NCBI GenBank assembly: GCA_963753115.1
Contig: CAVWBB010000025.1
Location: 62,001 to 126,000, forward strand
Reading direction: 5' to 3'
DNA length: 64,000 bases
DNA from: Bog-473 sp963753115
Lineage (GTDB): Bacteria; Actinomycetota; Acidimicrobiia; Acidimicrobiales; RAAP-2
Numbering within the stretch: position 1 is the first letter of the stretch; every line of letters starts with the position of its first letter. The notes below the pieces were generated by a model, which had not been told where the DNA came from, made no database searches, and worked only from the letters and a program-made list of their open reading frames with translations. Below are positions 8,755 through 17,053 of the stretch, piece after piece. A program made the translations under genes and the position numbers.

Positions 8755-9736
8755 TCAATCGGAACGCATCGTCGTCCAGACGCGCAGTTCTCGGACCACG
8801 CCGAAGGCGGCCGCGGCCAGCGCCACGAACATCAGGCCAACCGTGGCGACGAACCAGAGATCCCACGGTGAGCCAGGGGCGCCGCCGGGGCTGGCGCTCA
8901 AGAAAGCGGGTGCGTCCTTCGCCATCGCCCCCCACCAGACCGCCGTGGCGCCGACCATGAGCACCATCGCCACGGCGATGGCAGCGGCCAGGGCCGCCTC
9001 CGCGGTGAGGGCGGCTGGCGAGAACTCCACTCGCCTGGCCGTCGCGATGGCGGCCAGCGGTCCACAGAGCCAAGGTGACGACGATCAGCGCGGCCCAGAG
9101 CAAGAACAGCGCCCCGTACCAGTGCAGACCACCGTTTCGTTGGTGCGGTGTGAGGTGATGTGCCCACAGGAGAAGTGGCAGCGTGACGACGCCCACGAGG
9201 GCGGTGCAGACGAGTGCTCGCATGAAATGCCGACGCACAGAGGCCCAGCCACCCGCTCGCAGGAATCGCACGAAGGCGGGCAGCGCGAGAAAGGCTCCCG
9301 CGACCACCAGGAGGCTCGCGACCCCGGCCACCGTCTGGAGCAGTGTGAACGCGAGGTCAGGCACGCGATGGGCGCCCGACCGGTGGGGTAACGCCTCGTC
9401 GAAGTGTTCGGAGAACTTGGCGAAGCTGGCGCCGGCGATCACGAAGGCCGCCCAGGCGGCGAGCACCACCAACGCCCCGGCCCGCACGCCGTCGGTCGCT
9501 GGTGCAGTGTCACCGACGAGCCCCGACTGCCGGGCCCGCTGCCGGAGGCCGCCGGTGACAAGGCTGAGACGCACCTTGACGGGGACAGTGCCGCCGTACT
9601 CCTCGTCGAGCAGTGCGACCAGTTCGTCCCCGTATCGGGCGCGCCACGAGGGCGGATACCAGCGGAGGCGTGGATCGTTTGCTGTGTGCGTGATGCTGCT
9701 CGGAGCGTCGTCCGTTCCTGGCTCTCCAGATCGCAT
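8755..9736 (-). CDS. Membrane protein paired with PadR regulator, one apparent frameshift
   Basis: Starts at an ATG at 9736 that overlaps the PadR stop (ATGA). A cytosolic N-terminus (WYPPSWRARYGDELVALLDEE) precedes five to six hydrophobic helices. This layout is usual for the membrane proteins that follow PadR genes in actinobacteria. Near 9056-9062 the frame changes: removing one G joins TLALWTA to AIATARRVEFSPAAL, after which two more helices follow to the stop at 8755. As written, the 3' third is out of frame. Likely role is a PadR-controlled membrane stress or permease-like component; this is inference. Confidence 0.6.
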
Positions 9737-10104
9737 CAGGCCAGCCTCGGTCGCGCTGTCCGGACGGTCTTGAGCCGGGCCTGTCCTACCTGCACGAGCT
9801 CACGCATCTGGGCCACGGCATCAGCCAGAGCCTGCGACCCTGAGGCCGTGATCTGGTACGGGCGTCTGCGGTCGTCGGATTCGAGCGGCTCGATCAGCCC
9901 GCGCTCTTCCAACCTCGTGATCGCGCCATAGAGCGCCCCGGGACCGAGTTTCACACCGGCGAACGCCTCGATGTCCTTCAGCAGGGCGTGCCCGTGCTTG
10001 GCCCCGCCGGCCAGGCTCATGAGGATCAGGGTTGGCGGGTCATTCGACCGCCGCCGTGAGGACGGCTTTCCCTCATCGACAGCAGCGGGGCGTCCGTTTC
10101 GCAT
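9736..10104 (-). CDS. PadR-family transcriptional regulator
   Basis: 122 residues from the ATG at 10104. The winged helix reads LILMSLAGGAKHGHALLKDIEAFAGV and then LGPGALYGAITRLEERGLIEP, the classic PadR recognition helix and wing, with a short C-terminal dimer helix. PadR proteins repress an adjacent membrane or efflux gene and are relieved by a ligand. Here the partner is the overlapping downstream membrane protein. Two abutting 15-bp perfect palindromes sit 14-43 bp upstream of the start and are strong operator candidates. Confidence 0.88.
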   Translation of the reverse strand: MRNGRPAAVDEGKPSSRRRSNDPPTLILMSLAGGAKHGHALLKDIEAFAGVKLGPGALYGAITRLEERGLIEPLESDDRRRPYQITASGSQALADAVAQMRELVQVGQARLKTVRTARPRLA

Positions 10105-10117
10105 GCCTGGCAGAATA

Positions 10118-10147
10118 CTACGTCGTACGTAGCTACGCAAGGCGTAG
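10118..10147. promoter_or_regulatory. Two tandem perfect palindromes, candidate PadR operator
   Basis: CTACGTCGTACGTAG (10118-10132) and CTACGCAAGGCGTAG (10133-10147) are each 15 bp with 6-bp perfect inverted arms and a 3-bp spacer. They abut with no gap. They lie between the PadR start (10104, minus) and the lipoprotein gene (10265, plus). Confidence 0.65.
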
Positions 10148-10264
10148 ATAACCCACGTGTGCATGGTGAGCGTTCGGTGTTCGGGGTCCGGTCCCGCTGC
10201 GGGGTCTGACGTCGCTCACTGTCGCGGAACGTTTATTCGAATGGGTGAAGGGAATTCATCACCA

Positions 10265-10753
10265 ATGCAGACGTTACGGAACTCCAGACTGACAGCGAAG
10301 TCGTCCCTGGGAATCGCGGTGGCGGCGATCGCAGCAGTAAGTCTCGCGGCTTGCTCGGCCGGGGGGGCAACTTCTTCTGCGGTCAGCACCAAGCAACATC
10401 TGCGCCAGCAGAACCGCGAGAGCGCGGTCAAGCCATCGGTGTCGGTCACGAATCAGATGACCGACGGCTACTCGGTCACCGTGGCCCATGCGACCTATCC
10501 CAAGAATCCCGTCACCGGCAGGAGCGCCCAAGGCGTCGTCACCGTTGCGCCGCTCGTGAACGGGCGACCCGGCGACATCGCAGGCTTCACGGTCGTGCGA
10601 CACGGCACCTCGACGAATCTCAAGGTGCCCGTGCAGGTCCAGCTGACGAGCGGTACCTATCGCGTCGCCCTCTACCCGGGACGCAAGGCTCCCTCGGACG
10701 CGCTCCACGCGCTCACGTGGAAGGACGTGACCCTCTCCGTTCGTTCGAGCTGA
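10265..10753 (+). CDS. Small secreted lipoprotein, unknown function
   Basis: 162 residues from an ATG at 10265. The N-terminus has Arg/Lys, a hydrophobic stretch and a lipobox (SLAAC, Cys about residue 27), so the protein should be lipid-anchored outside the membrane. The mature part has a beta-rich look (YSVTVAHATYP, GVVTVAPLVNG, TYRVALYPG) and no recognised family motif. It is divergent from padR across the palindromes, so it may share PadR control. No function is assigned. Confidence 0.65.
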   Translation: MQTLRNSRLTAKSSLGIAVAAIAAVSLAACSAGGATSSAVSTKQHLRQQNRESAVKPSVSVTNQMTDGYSVTVAHATYPKNPVTGRSAQGVVTVAPLVNGRPGDIAGFTVVRHGTSTNLKVPVQVQLTSGTYRVALYPGRKAPSDALHALTWKDVTLSVRSS

Positions 10754-10833
10754 CCCAGCTCGCGCCGGCCACCGACCAAAGCCTTTGTCCTCCCGCCTCG
10801 AGCGCTCGTCCTCGGGTCACGCTCGGACCTACG

Positions 10834-11115
10834 ATGCGAGGCGAAATGCGCCGCTGGATCTCACCTCGCGCCCTGCTCCTGCATCTGGAGTTCTGGATCA
10901 TCGTTGCCGGTTGCGCTGCGGCGACCTGGTGGCAGGCTCGTCGAGCGCTGGCCGGGAATGGCCTGAGCTGGTTCTACACCTTTGAGTGGCCAATCCTGGC
11001 CGGCATTGCCATAGCGGCGTGGTGGCACCTCATACACGAGGATCCGCAAGAACGAGCTGCCCGCCGGCTGGAACGGGCGGGAGCCGACCCCGCGCGGCGC
11101 CCGGCCGAGTGGTAG
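10834..11115 (+). CDS. Small membrane protein
   Basis: 93 residues starting MRGEMRRWISPRALLLHLEF. There are two predicted helices (LHLEFWIIVAGCAAATWW and WPILAGIAIAAWWHLI) and a charged cytosolic tail rich in Arg and Glu. It resembles small actinobacterial transmembrane proteins of unknown role. It sits alone between the lipoprotein and the TlpA-like gene. An alternative start lies 12 bases downstream. Confidence 0.6.
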   Translation: MRGEMRRWISPRALLLHLEFWIIVAGCAAATWWQARRALAGNGLSWFYTFEWPILAGIAIAAWWHLIHEDPQERAARRLERAGADPARRPAEW

Positions 11116-11251
11116 CACCAGATTGGCGCTCACGGGCCGACGTGGGCCGCGATGGGCCGGCGGCGGGCGACCCTGGGGGGTGGAATCGGGCTGACTAGCC
11201 TGACCGTGTGCCTATGGGGGGACGACTGACAGGCAGGGGCAGGAGGGGGCG

Positions 11252-11858
11252 ATGACGCTGCCCGTCGTCGCCCAGCACCCGAAACGCTCGCAGGATCGTG
11301 TCTTCAAGTGGATCGCTGCCGCTGCGGCCGCCTGCCTGATCGGGTTTCGTGATCTTCGTGATCGTCCGCGGCTCCCCACACCACACCACCGTGGGCTCCG
11401 CGGCTCTGAAGGCCCCACCGCCCCCGGTCCTCCGGGCAGGTACGACCGCCCCCGGGTTCTCGCTCCCAGCGCTCCAGGGGGGCAGTCCCGTCGTGCTCTC
11501 GACGTTCCGCGGAAAGCCGGTGATCGTCAACTTCTTCGCCTCATGGTGCCCCGACTGCCGGGCCGAACTCAATGCCATGGCTCGCGTCGCCCAGGCGAGC
11601 AGCGGCCGCCTGACAGTCATCGGCGTGGATTCCAACGAGACCTCCACCGCGACGGCCCGCAAGCTGCTCGCCGCCGCTGGCGCGACGTATCCAGTAGCGA
11701 TGGACATGCAGGCCAAGGTGGCGTCCCAGTACCTCATTCAGGCGCTCCCCGTCACCTATTTCCTGAATGGATCGGGCCAGGTGGTCGGAACCGCCCTCGG
11801 CCCTCAGAGCGTCACCTCCCTGGAGCGCTGGGTGGCCCGTCTTGAGGTGGCCCGTTGA
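11252..11858 (+). CDS. TlpA/ResA-like membrane-anchored thioredoxin, one apparent frameshift
   Basis: Begins at an ATG at 11252 with a Lys/Arg-rich N-terminus and a helix WIAAAAAACLIGF. Near 11345-11347 the frame slips: deleting one T continues the helix (GFVIFVIVRG) into the domain that follows. That domain has PAPGFSL-type entry, FFASWCPDCRAEL with the CxxC active site, and the cis-Pro region ALPVTYFL. The family reduces or delivers thiols in cytochrome c and CuA assembly outside the membrane. It overlaps the Sco1-like gene (TTGA) and faces the cytochrome oxidase operon, which supports a maturation role. Confidence 0.7.
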
Positions 11859-12725
11859 GCGATACCGAGGCGGGCCGTGCCTCCGCGTCCACCGAGGAAT
11901 GGAGCGAGTCTCCTCCCCAGGTGCCCATCGACCGATCGGCGGCGCTCGCCGAGGGTGCGCCCGGGATCCCGCTCAAGTTCGTCTACTGGGGACTCGGAGT
12001 GGTGCTCGTCTTGAGCCTGGGTGGGCTCATCGGCGAGCACCTGTTCTCAGCGGCCGGGCTGAATCCGTCCCCGACAACGCCCACCCAGCCACCCGCGACG
12101 CGGCCGATCACGACGCCCACCGTCCCGGCGCCTGCCGGCTCGATTCAAACCTCTCTGGGCTCGCTCATGGGGCTGAGCGCAGTCGCGCGTCGCCCGGCCC
12201 CGACCTTCACTCTGACCGATCAAGACGGTCGGCCGACGTCCGTCCCCATGTCGCCCCCACACGTGGTTGTCCTCACCTTCTTCAATGCGCCCTGTAACGA
12301 CATCTGTCCCGTGCTGGCGGCAGAGATCGAACAAGCGGACAAGGACCTCGGAGCCCATGCCGCTGACGTGGAGTTCGTGACGGTCAACACCGATCCGAAC
12401 GGGCTGGCCCAGTCGGCTGAGGCGCCTGTGCTGAACGGGACGCAGCTCGGTGCGCTGCCCAACTGGCACATGGTGACGGGCCCATTGGGCACCCTCAATG
12501 CACTCTGGAAGGCCTACGGGGTGTCGATCTCCGTGCAGAGCAAGACCGGAGTGGAGGCGCACAACAACGTCATGGATTTCATTGACGCGCAGGGGGTCCT
12601 GCGTGACCGGGCCACGCCTTTCGCCGACGAGAGCAAGACCGGGACCTACTACCCTGCCCCCCGGGAGCATCGCCCGTTGGGGTCAGGGAATCGCAACCTA
12701 TGCCGAGAGGCTGGTGCGGCAGTGA
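11855..12725 (+). CDS. Sco1/SenC-like copper chaperone, one apparent frameshift at the C-terminus
   Basis: Starts with TTG at 11855, overlapping the TlpA stop. One N-terminal membrane helix (VYWGLGVVLVLSLGGLIG) is followed by a Pro/Thr linker and a Sco domain. The domain has FTLTDQDG, the copper-binding CxxxC (NAPCNDICP) and the conserved His in VEAHNNVMDFID. Sco proteins deliver Cu to the CuA site of cytochrome oxidase subunit II. Six C at 12657-12662 appear one too long: removing one joins the domain to GSIARWGQGIATYAERLV and a stop at 12723-12725. As given, the frame runs into the next gene and makes an apparent 497-residue fusion, which I reject. Confidence 0.75.
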
Positions 12726-13348
12726 CCGAACCGAGGGAGTCTCCGAAGAGACCCCCGATCTGGGAGCGCCGGCGCGGGCTGGTGATCGGGATCGCGGTTG
12801 CCGTGGTCATCGTGATCACCGTCTTGAGCGACCTCCCGGTCAGCACTTCCAGGGCGAGCGACATCAGCGCCGAGCGCAGTGTGATGAGTGAGGTGAACAC
12901 CGACCTCGCGCCGTGCGCCTACGCCATCCACCAGGCCATCGGGATCTGGAAGCTGCAGGCAGCGCACCAGCTGACTCCGGCCGATCGAGCTCCCACGCCC
13001 GGCCTGCTCAGTGACGACCAGTCGGCCTGTTCGTTCACCGACGAGAACATCTTCGACTTGTCGAGCGTGCAGGTGCCGCAGACAACCGCAGGCAAGCAGC
13101 TGGGTCAGATGGTCGCCTCCGCCACGCTCTGGACGACCTCAGACGCGCTGCGGGCGATCGAGGACGTGCAGACGCTGCTGAACGACCCCAACAACACAGC
13201 AGCGCTCCACGGCCTCTCGACCGCAGAATCCCAGCTGGCCGTGGATCGACTGCGCGCGCAGGCGCAGGAGAAAGCCGCAGACCGTGCTCTCGGCACCCAC
13301 CTCCCCCCCGTCGACCTTCCGGTGATCGCAGGGAGCACCTCCGGCTGA
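12722..13348 (+). CDS. Membrane-anchored protein of unknown function in maturation operon
   Basis: Starts with GTG at 12722, overlapping the inferred Sco stop (GTGA). 208 residues: a Pro/Arg-rich cytosolic N-terminus, one helix (LVIGIAVAVVIVITVL), then an all-alpha extracytoplasmic region. That region contains two Cys (LAPCAY and QSACSF) and helical segments such as TSDALRAIEDVQTLL. I do not recognise the family. Its place as third gene after TlpA-like and Sco1-like genes, converging on the cox operon, suggests a role in oxidase assembly. Confidence 0.6.
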   Translation: MTEPRESPKRPPIWERRRGLVIGIAVAVVIVITVLSDLPVSTSRASDISAERSVMSEVNTDLAPCAYAIHQAIGIWKLQAAHQLTPADRAPTPGLLSDDQSACSFTDENIFDLSSVQVPQTTAGKQLGQMVASATLWTTSDALRAIEDVQTLLNDPNNTAALHGLSTAESQLAVDRLRAQAQEKAADRALGTHLPPVDLPVIAGSTSG

Positions 13349-13366
13349 CGATCATCTCAGGGAGAT

Positions 13367-14170
13367 CTAACCGCCGCCCTCCTGCCGCCCGGTCAACGGC
13401 GGCGTGCCTCGCCGGCGTTCCGCCCGCTCCAGCGCCAGGAGCTCCGCGTCGGGGTCCTCGTCGGTCCGGAGCCACATCATGGCGTTCCAGAAGATGACAG
13501 GCATGAAGGCTGCCGCGGCCACGAACCACAGAACGGCGGAGGCGACCTGCTGGTCGGCCGCCGCGCTGAGACCACCCGGCTGGTGCGCGAAGTTCGGGTA
13601 GAAATCATGGTTGGACAGCCCCAGGACGTAGGCGAGGATCCAGAACGTCCACATGGCGAAGGCAGTCAGCACCGCCCGCCGCAGATAACCCGAACGCGGC
13701 ACGAGAGGGGGCGACGACACCAGCTCGAGCCAGAGGCCCAGGCCGAAGGCCAAGAGCGTCATGCCCTCCAGCGGTATCAGCCAACCGTGCTCTGACACAG
13801 CTGCCACGGCCCTCGGTGCGTGCCAGGCAACGACCGCACCCAGGTCGAGGGCGATGAAGACGAGGGACCGCGGCAGCTCCCGGTGGCGGAGCCGGCGATC
13901 GGCGACCCGGTCAGCGAGGCGCGGTGGATCGGGCGCCGCCACCGCCGCCAGCCCCAGGCGCCGCCACGGGGCACCGATAGCGACCAGAACGGGCACCACG
14001 ATGGCGAGGAGCGAGAATTGCAGTGCTTCGCCGTATTCGAAGCGGCGGGCCGTGCTCGAGAGCGGCGGGACGAGGCATAGCACTGCGATCACAACGGCGC
14101 CAAGCAGCACCCAACGCCGCAACGATGCGGTCAGCTCGTGGGGCCGCTCGCCAGCAGCCCCAGCGGTCAC
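13367..14170 (-). CDS. CtaG-like cytochrome oxidase assembly factor (second copy)
   Basis: 267 residues from a GTG at 14170 that overlaps the stop of the small membrane gene upstream. About seven helices with the caa3_CtaG layout: YGEALQFSLLAIVVPVLVAIGAPWR, later VVAWHAP, WLELVSSPPLVP and DQQVASAVLWFVAAAAFMPVIFW. Members help insert copper into heme-copper oxidases. A longer, better conserved CtaG starts the same operon at 19835, so this is a divergent paralog at the distal end. It converges on the maturation operon with an 18-bp gap. Confidence 0.75.
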   Translation of the reverse strand: MTAGAAGERPHELTASLRRWVLLGAVVIAVLCLVPPLSSTARRFEYGEALQFSLLAIVVPVLVAIGAPWRRLGLAAVAAPDPPRLADRVADRRLRHRELPRSLVFIALDLGAVVAWHAPRAVAAVSEHGWLIPLEGMTLLAFGLGLWLELVSSPPLVPRSGYLRRAVLTAFAMWTFWILAYVLGLSNHDFYPNFAHQPGGLSAAADQQVASAVLWFVAAAAFMPVIFWNAMMWLRTDEDPDAELLALERAERRRGTPPLTGRQEGGG

Positions 14171-14277
14171 CGCGTCGGTCGGCGCTGGAAGAACCCCCAG
14201 AGGATCACGACGCAGAGCACGCCGATCGGGATGGCGAAGGTCAACGCCTGGGTCGTTGCCACATCAGCCGTGATCAC
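14167..14277 (-). CDS. 36-residue single-helix membrane peptide
   Basis: Starts with GTG at 14277, 17 bp after the coxC stop, and overlaps the start of the downstream ctaG. The translation is one hydrophobic helix (FAIPIGVLCVVILWGFF) followed by QRRPTR. Its size and place recall small accessory subunits of terminal oxidases. It is not similar enough to a known one to name. Confidence 0.5.
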   Translation of the reverse strand: MITADVATTQALTFAIPIGVLCVVILWGFFQRRPTR

Positions 14278-14293
14278 TGGTTCACCTCTTGTC

Positions 14294-14971
14294 TCAGACC
14301 ACGTAGAAGAGTAGCCAAAAGAACAGGGATACGAGGCCGATGAAGCCCCAGAAGTAGGTGCATCCGTTGAGATTGGCCCGGAACAGGCGCACCACCGGCA
14401 GTGTTGAGCTGGGGTTGCCCCCGTCCTGGGCGATGGCGCGCCGGAGCCGGATCTCCCGGGCCAGGATCGTCTCGAGCCAATAGGTTCCAACCAGCACAAC
14501 GGCGATGTTCATGGCGGCCCAGGCGATGAAGCAGGAGGCGTAGCCGCTCGACCCTGGGAAGAACGGCAGCTCCGTCAGCTGCCAGATCTGCAGCCCTATG
14601 ACGAGCAGTCCGCCGAGCACCGATGTCCAGCCGGCGACCTGCCAGTCCAAGGTCTCGTCCTCGCGGAAGCGCCGCTCGCCGTACTGGACGAGCAGGGCGG
14701 CGGCCACGGTGACGGCGAAAATGGCGGCTCCGGTCGCGGTGGGGGCGGTGACGCCCCTGGGGCGCCACAGGTTCTCGTCGTTGGCCGAGCGCAAGTAGAA
14801 GTACGCGAAGGCCAGGGCGGCGAAGGCGAAGGCCCAGATGCCGATGAGCAGCCGGCCACCCGTCCACAGGGCCCCTTCTTGGGCGCGCAGCTCGAAGGCG
14901 ATCTCCTCGGGCGTCTCCTGGAGCTGGACGAAGCTCTCGAAGTTCTGATTGTCGGAGGTGCTGGATTCCAT
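14294..14971 (-). CDS. ctaE: Cytochrome c oxidase subunit III
   Basis: 225 residues from an ATG at 14971, preceded by a GAGAGAGA ribosome site. A GTG at 14989 overlapping the coxA stop is the alternative. Several helices are visible: LLIGIWAFAFAALAFAYFYLRS, then TGAAIFAVTVAAALLVQYGE, WTSVLGGLLVIGLQIW and FIAWAAMNIAVVLVGTYWLE, with a last one near WGFIGLVSLFFWLLFYVV. This matches COX3 topology. Subunit III stabilises the catalytic subunit and is not redox active. It sits directly after coxA in the operon. Confidence 0.75.
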   Translation of the reverse strand: MESSTSDNQNFESFVQLQETPEEIAFELRAQEGALWTGGRLLIGIWAFAFAALAFAYFYLRSANDENLWRPRGVTAPTATGAAIFAVTVAAALLVQYGERRFREDETLDWQVAGWTSVLGGLLVIGLQIWQLTELPFFPGSSGYASCFIAWAAMNIAVVLVGTYWLETILAREIRLRRAIAQDGGNPSSTLPVVRLFRANLNGCTYFWGFIGLVSLFFWLLFYVV

Positions 14972-14985
14972 GTCTCTCTCTGACC

Positions 14986-16995
14986 TCACAGCATCGGTGG
15001 GCGTGGATCGCCATCGCCGCCCACTCCGGTACCGAGATCACCCTGGCTCACCGAACCCTCAGGCGCGACGACCGACATCGCCATTCCGAGGTCCGCGACC
15101 GGCGCTGCATCCGGCTCTCCATAGTGGTAAGGGTCGTTGGTGATGACCGGGATGTGCTCGAAGTTGTACCAGGGGACCGGGGTCGGGGTCTGCCACTCCA
15201 GGCCGAGCGAGTCCCAGGGGTTGGGCGGCGCCTCGTGCGGAGTCAGATAGACGGACCAGACGAAATTGACGATGAAGAAGATGAAGGACGCACCGAGGAA
15301 GTAGGCGCTGATGCTCGAGATGTCGTTCAGGGTCTGCAGATTGCTGGCGTACTCGAACACCCGGCGGGGCTGGCCCAGGATCCCGACCAGGAACAGCGGG
15401 AAGAACGTGAAGTTGAAGAAGATGAAGAAGGTCCAGAAGTGCCACCTGCCCAGCCTGCGGTTCATGGTCTTGCCCGTGATCTTCGGGAACCAGTAGTAGA
15501 AGCCCCCGAACAGGGCGAAGATCATGCCGCCCATGATCGTGTAGTGGAAATGCGCCATCACGAAGAAGCTGCCGTGGACGGTGACGTTGACCGGGACATC
15601 GGAGAGGAAGACGCCGGTGACGCCTCCGATCAGGAAATTGAAGAGCATCCCGAGACAGAAGAGCATCGGGGTCTCGAAGCGTATTTTCGCCTTCCACAAG
15701 GTTCCCAGCGTCACCAGGAAGAGGAAGCCCGTAGGGATGGAGATGAGCTCGGTGGTGAGCATGAACAGCGGACGCATGTCCGGGTTGATCCCGCTCTGGA
15801 ACAAGTGGTGCTGCCACACGAAGAATGACAAGAGCGCAACGCCGAGCATGCCCGCCGCCGCCACTTTGTACGCGAAGAGGGGTTTGCGCGTGAAGACCGG
15901 CATGATCTCCATCACGATCCCGAAGCCGGGGAGCGCCATGATGTAGACCTCGGGGTGGCCGAAGAACCAGAACAGGTTCTGCCACAAGAAACTGCTGCCC
16001 CCGTGCTCGTTCACGAAGAAGGCGGTTTCGGCCGTGCGATCCAGGATCCCGAACAGACCGGCCACCACGAGCGTGGGTGTCGCCAACGTGAGGAGGGCGC
16101 AGGTGGCCAGGACGCCCCAGGCGAAGATCGGCACCCGGCTCCACGTCATGCCAGGTGCCCGGTAGTTGATGATGGTGCAGGCCAGGTTGAAGCCGGCCAT
16201 GATCATGCCGATGCCGATGACCGCGAAACCGACCAAATACGAGTCCATCCCGCCGGCGGCCTGGGTCTGCAGCGGGGCGTACCCGGTCCAGCCGGTCGGG
16301 AAGCCTCCGAAAAACAGTGCGCTGAGTATGACGAGGTAGCCGGCCATGAAGATCCAGAACGAGAAGGACTCGACGCGTGGGTAGGCCATGCGTCGTGACC
16401 CGATCATCAGCGGGATCAGCCAGTTGCCGAGCGGCCCGATCACGGCCGACGAAGCCATCATCATCATGATCGTGCCGTGCTCGCCGACGAGGGCGATGTA
16501 GGTCCCCGGTCCGAAAGCATGGTTCGTCGGGTTCAGCAACTCGGTCCGGATGAGCATGGCGAGCAGGCCGCCAGTGAAGAGGAACAGGAGGACCCCGAAG
16601 GTGTACTGCATGCCGACCACCTTGTGGTCTTCGGTCATGCGGAAGTAGCGCACCCAGCCCTGTCGAGTGGGAGACGGTGAGAGCTCGTAGCCGAGCATTT
16701 TGGCGAACGGGTAATTGAGGGCACCGATGCCGGCCAGCCAACCAACGACGCCGAGACTGAGGCCGAGGACGATGGCGACGTCGTTCTGCGAGGTCTGCAC
16801 CTGGTCGTAGCCGCTGGCGATGACGTTGCCCAACCAGTGCCCGAGAAGGTAGCCAAGGACGGCACCGGCGATCGCCCACAGGACATTGGGGCGCAGCCAG
16901 TCAGAGCGCTGCCCGGAACGCGGCGCCCGGGCCGGCGTGGCGACGCCTTCCTCTCCGGGGTACTCGAGCTCGCTCACCGGGGTGTCAATGGCCAT
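14986..16995 (-). CDS. ctaD: Cytochrome c oxidase subunit I, unusual A-type
   Basis: 669 residues. Heme and copper ligands are all present: His173 (EHGTIM), His347/Glu349/Tyr351 (HPEVY), His396-His397 and His482/His484 (AHFH). So O2 reduction by an A-type site with the His-Tyr pair is expected. Three usual features are missing by my alignment. The D-channel Asp of GxxDMAFPR is Arg (GSRRMAYPR, residue 202) and the following Asn is Glu209. The K-channel Lys of PTGxK is Leu425 (PTGFLF). The Mg-site Asp after His474 is Gly. The N-terminus also carries about 120 extra residues with two helices before the usual first helix. It is read after coxB and before coxC. Confidence 0.9.
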   Translation of the reverse strand: MAIDTPVSELEYPGEEGVATPARAPRSGQRSDWLRPNVLWAIAGAVLGYLLGHWLGNVIASGYDQVQTSQNDVAIVLGLSLGVVGWLAGIGALNYPFAKMLGYELSPSPTRQGWVRYFRMTEDHKVVGMQYTFGVLLFLFTGGLLAMLIRTELLNPTNHAFGPGTYIALVGEHGTIMMMMASSAVIGPLGNWLIPLMIGSRRMAYPRVESFSFWIFMAGYLVILSALFFGGFPTGWTGYAPLQTQAAGGMDSYLVGFAVIGIGMIMAGFNLACTIINYRAPGMTWSRVPIFAWGVLATCALLTLATPTLVVAGLFGILDRTAETAFFVNEHGGSSFLWQNLFWFFGHPEVYIMALPGFGIVMEIMPVFTRKPLFAYKVAAAGMLGVALLSFFVWQHHLFQSGINPDMRPLFMLTTELISIPTGFLFLVTLGTLWKAKIRFETPMLFCLGMLFNFLIGGVTGVFLSDVPVNVTVHGSFFVMAHFHYTIMGGMIFALFGGFYYWFPKITGKTMNRRLGRWHFWTFFIFFNFTFFPLFLVGILGQPRRVFEYASNLQTLNDISSISAYFLGASFIFFIVNFVWSVYLTPHEAPPNPWDSLGLEWQTPTPVPWYNFEHIPVITNDPYHYGEPDAAPVADLGMAMSVVAPEGSVSQGDLGTGVGGDGDPRPPML

Positions 16996-17053
16996 GGCGG
17001 GTTTCCCTCGTGTGCAGAGCCGGACGGATACGGGGCAGGTTCGCGAGCTGCAT

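Noticed and set aside
11855..13348. Apparent 497-residue fusion of a Sco1 domain to an unknown membrane domain
   Set aside because: The Sco C-terminus continues in another frame to a stop at 12725 and a GTG start overlaps it. A one-base error in a C6 run explains the fusion better.
14986..16995. CoxA as a nitric oxide reductase-like family member because of missing channel residues
   Set aside because: The HPEVY tyrosine and all copper ligands are kept and CoxB has a full CuA site, so an oxygen-reducing oxidase is the simpler reading.
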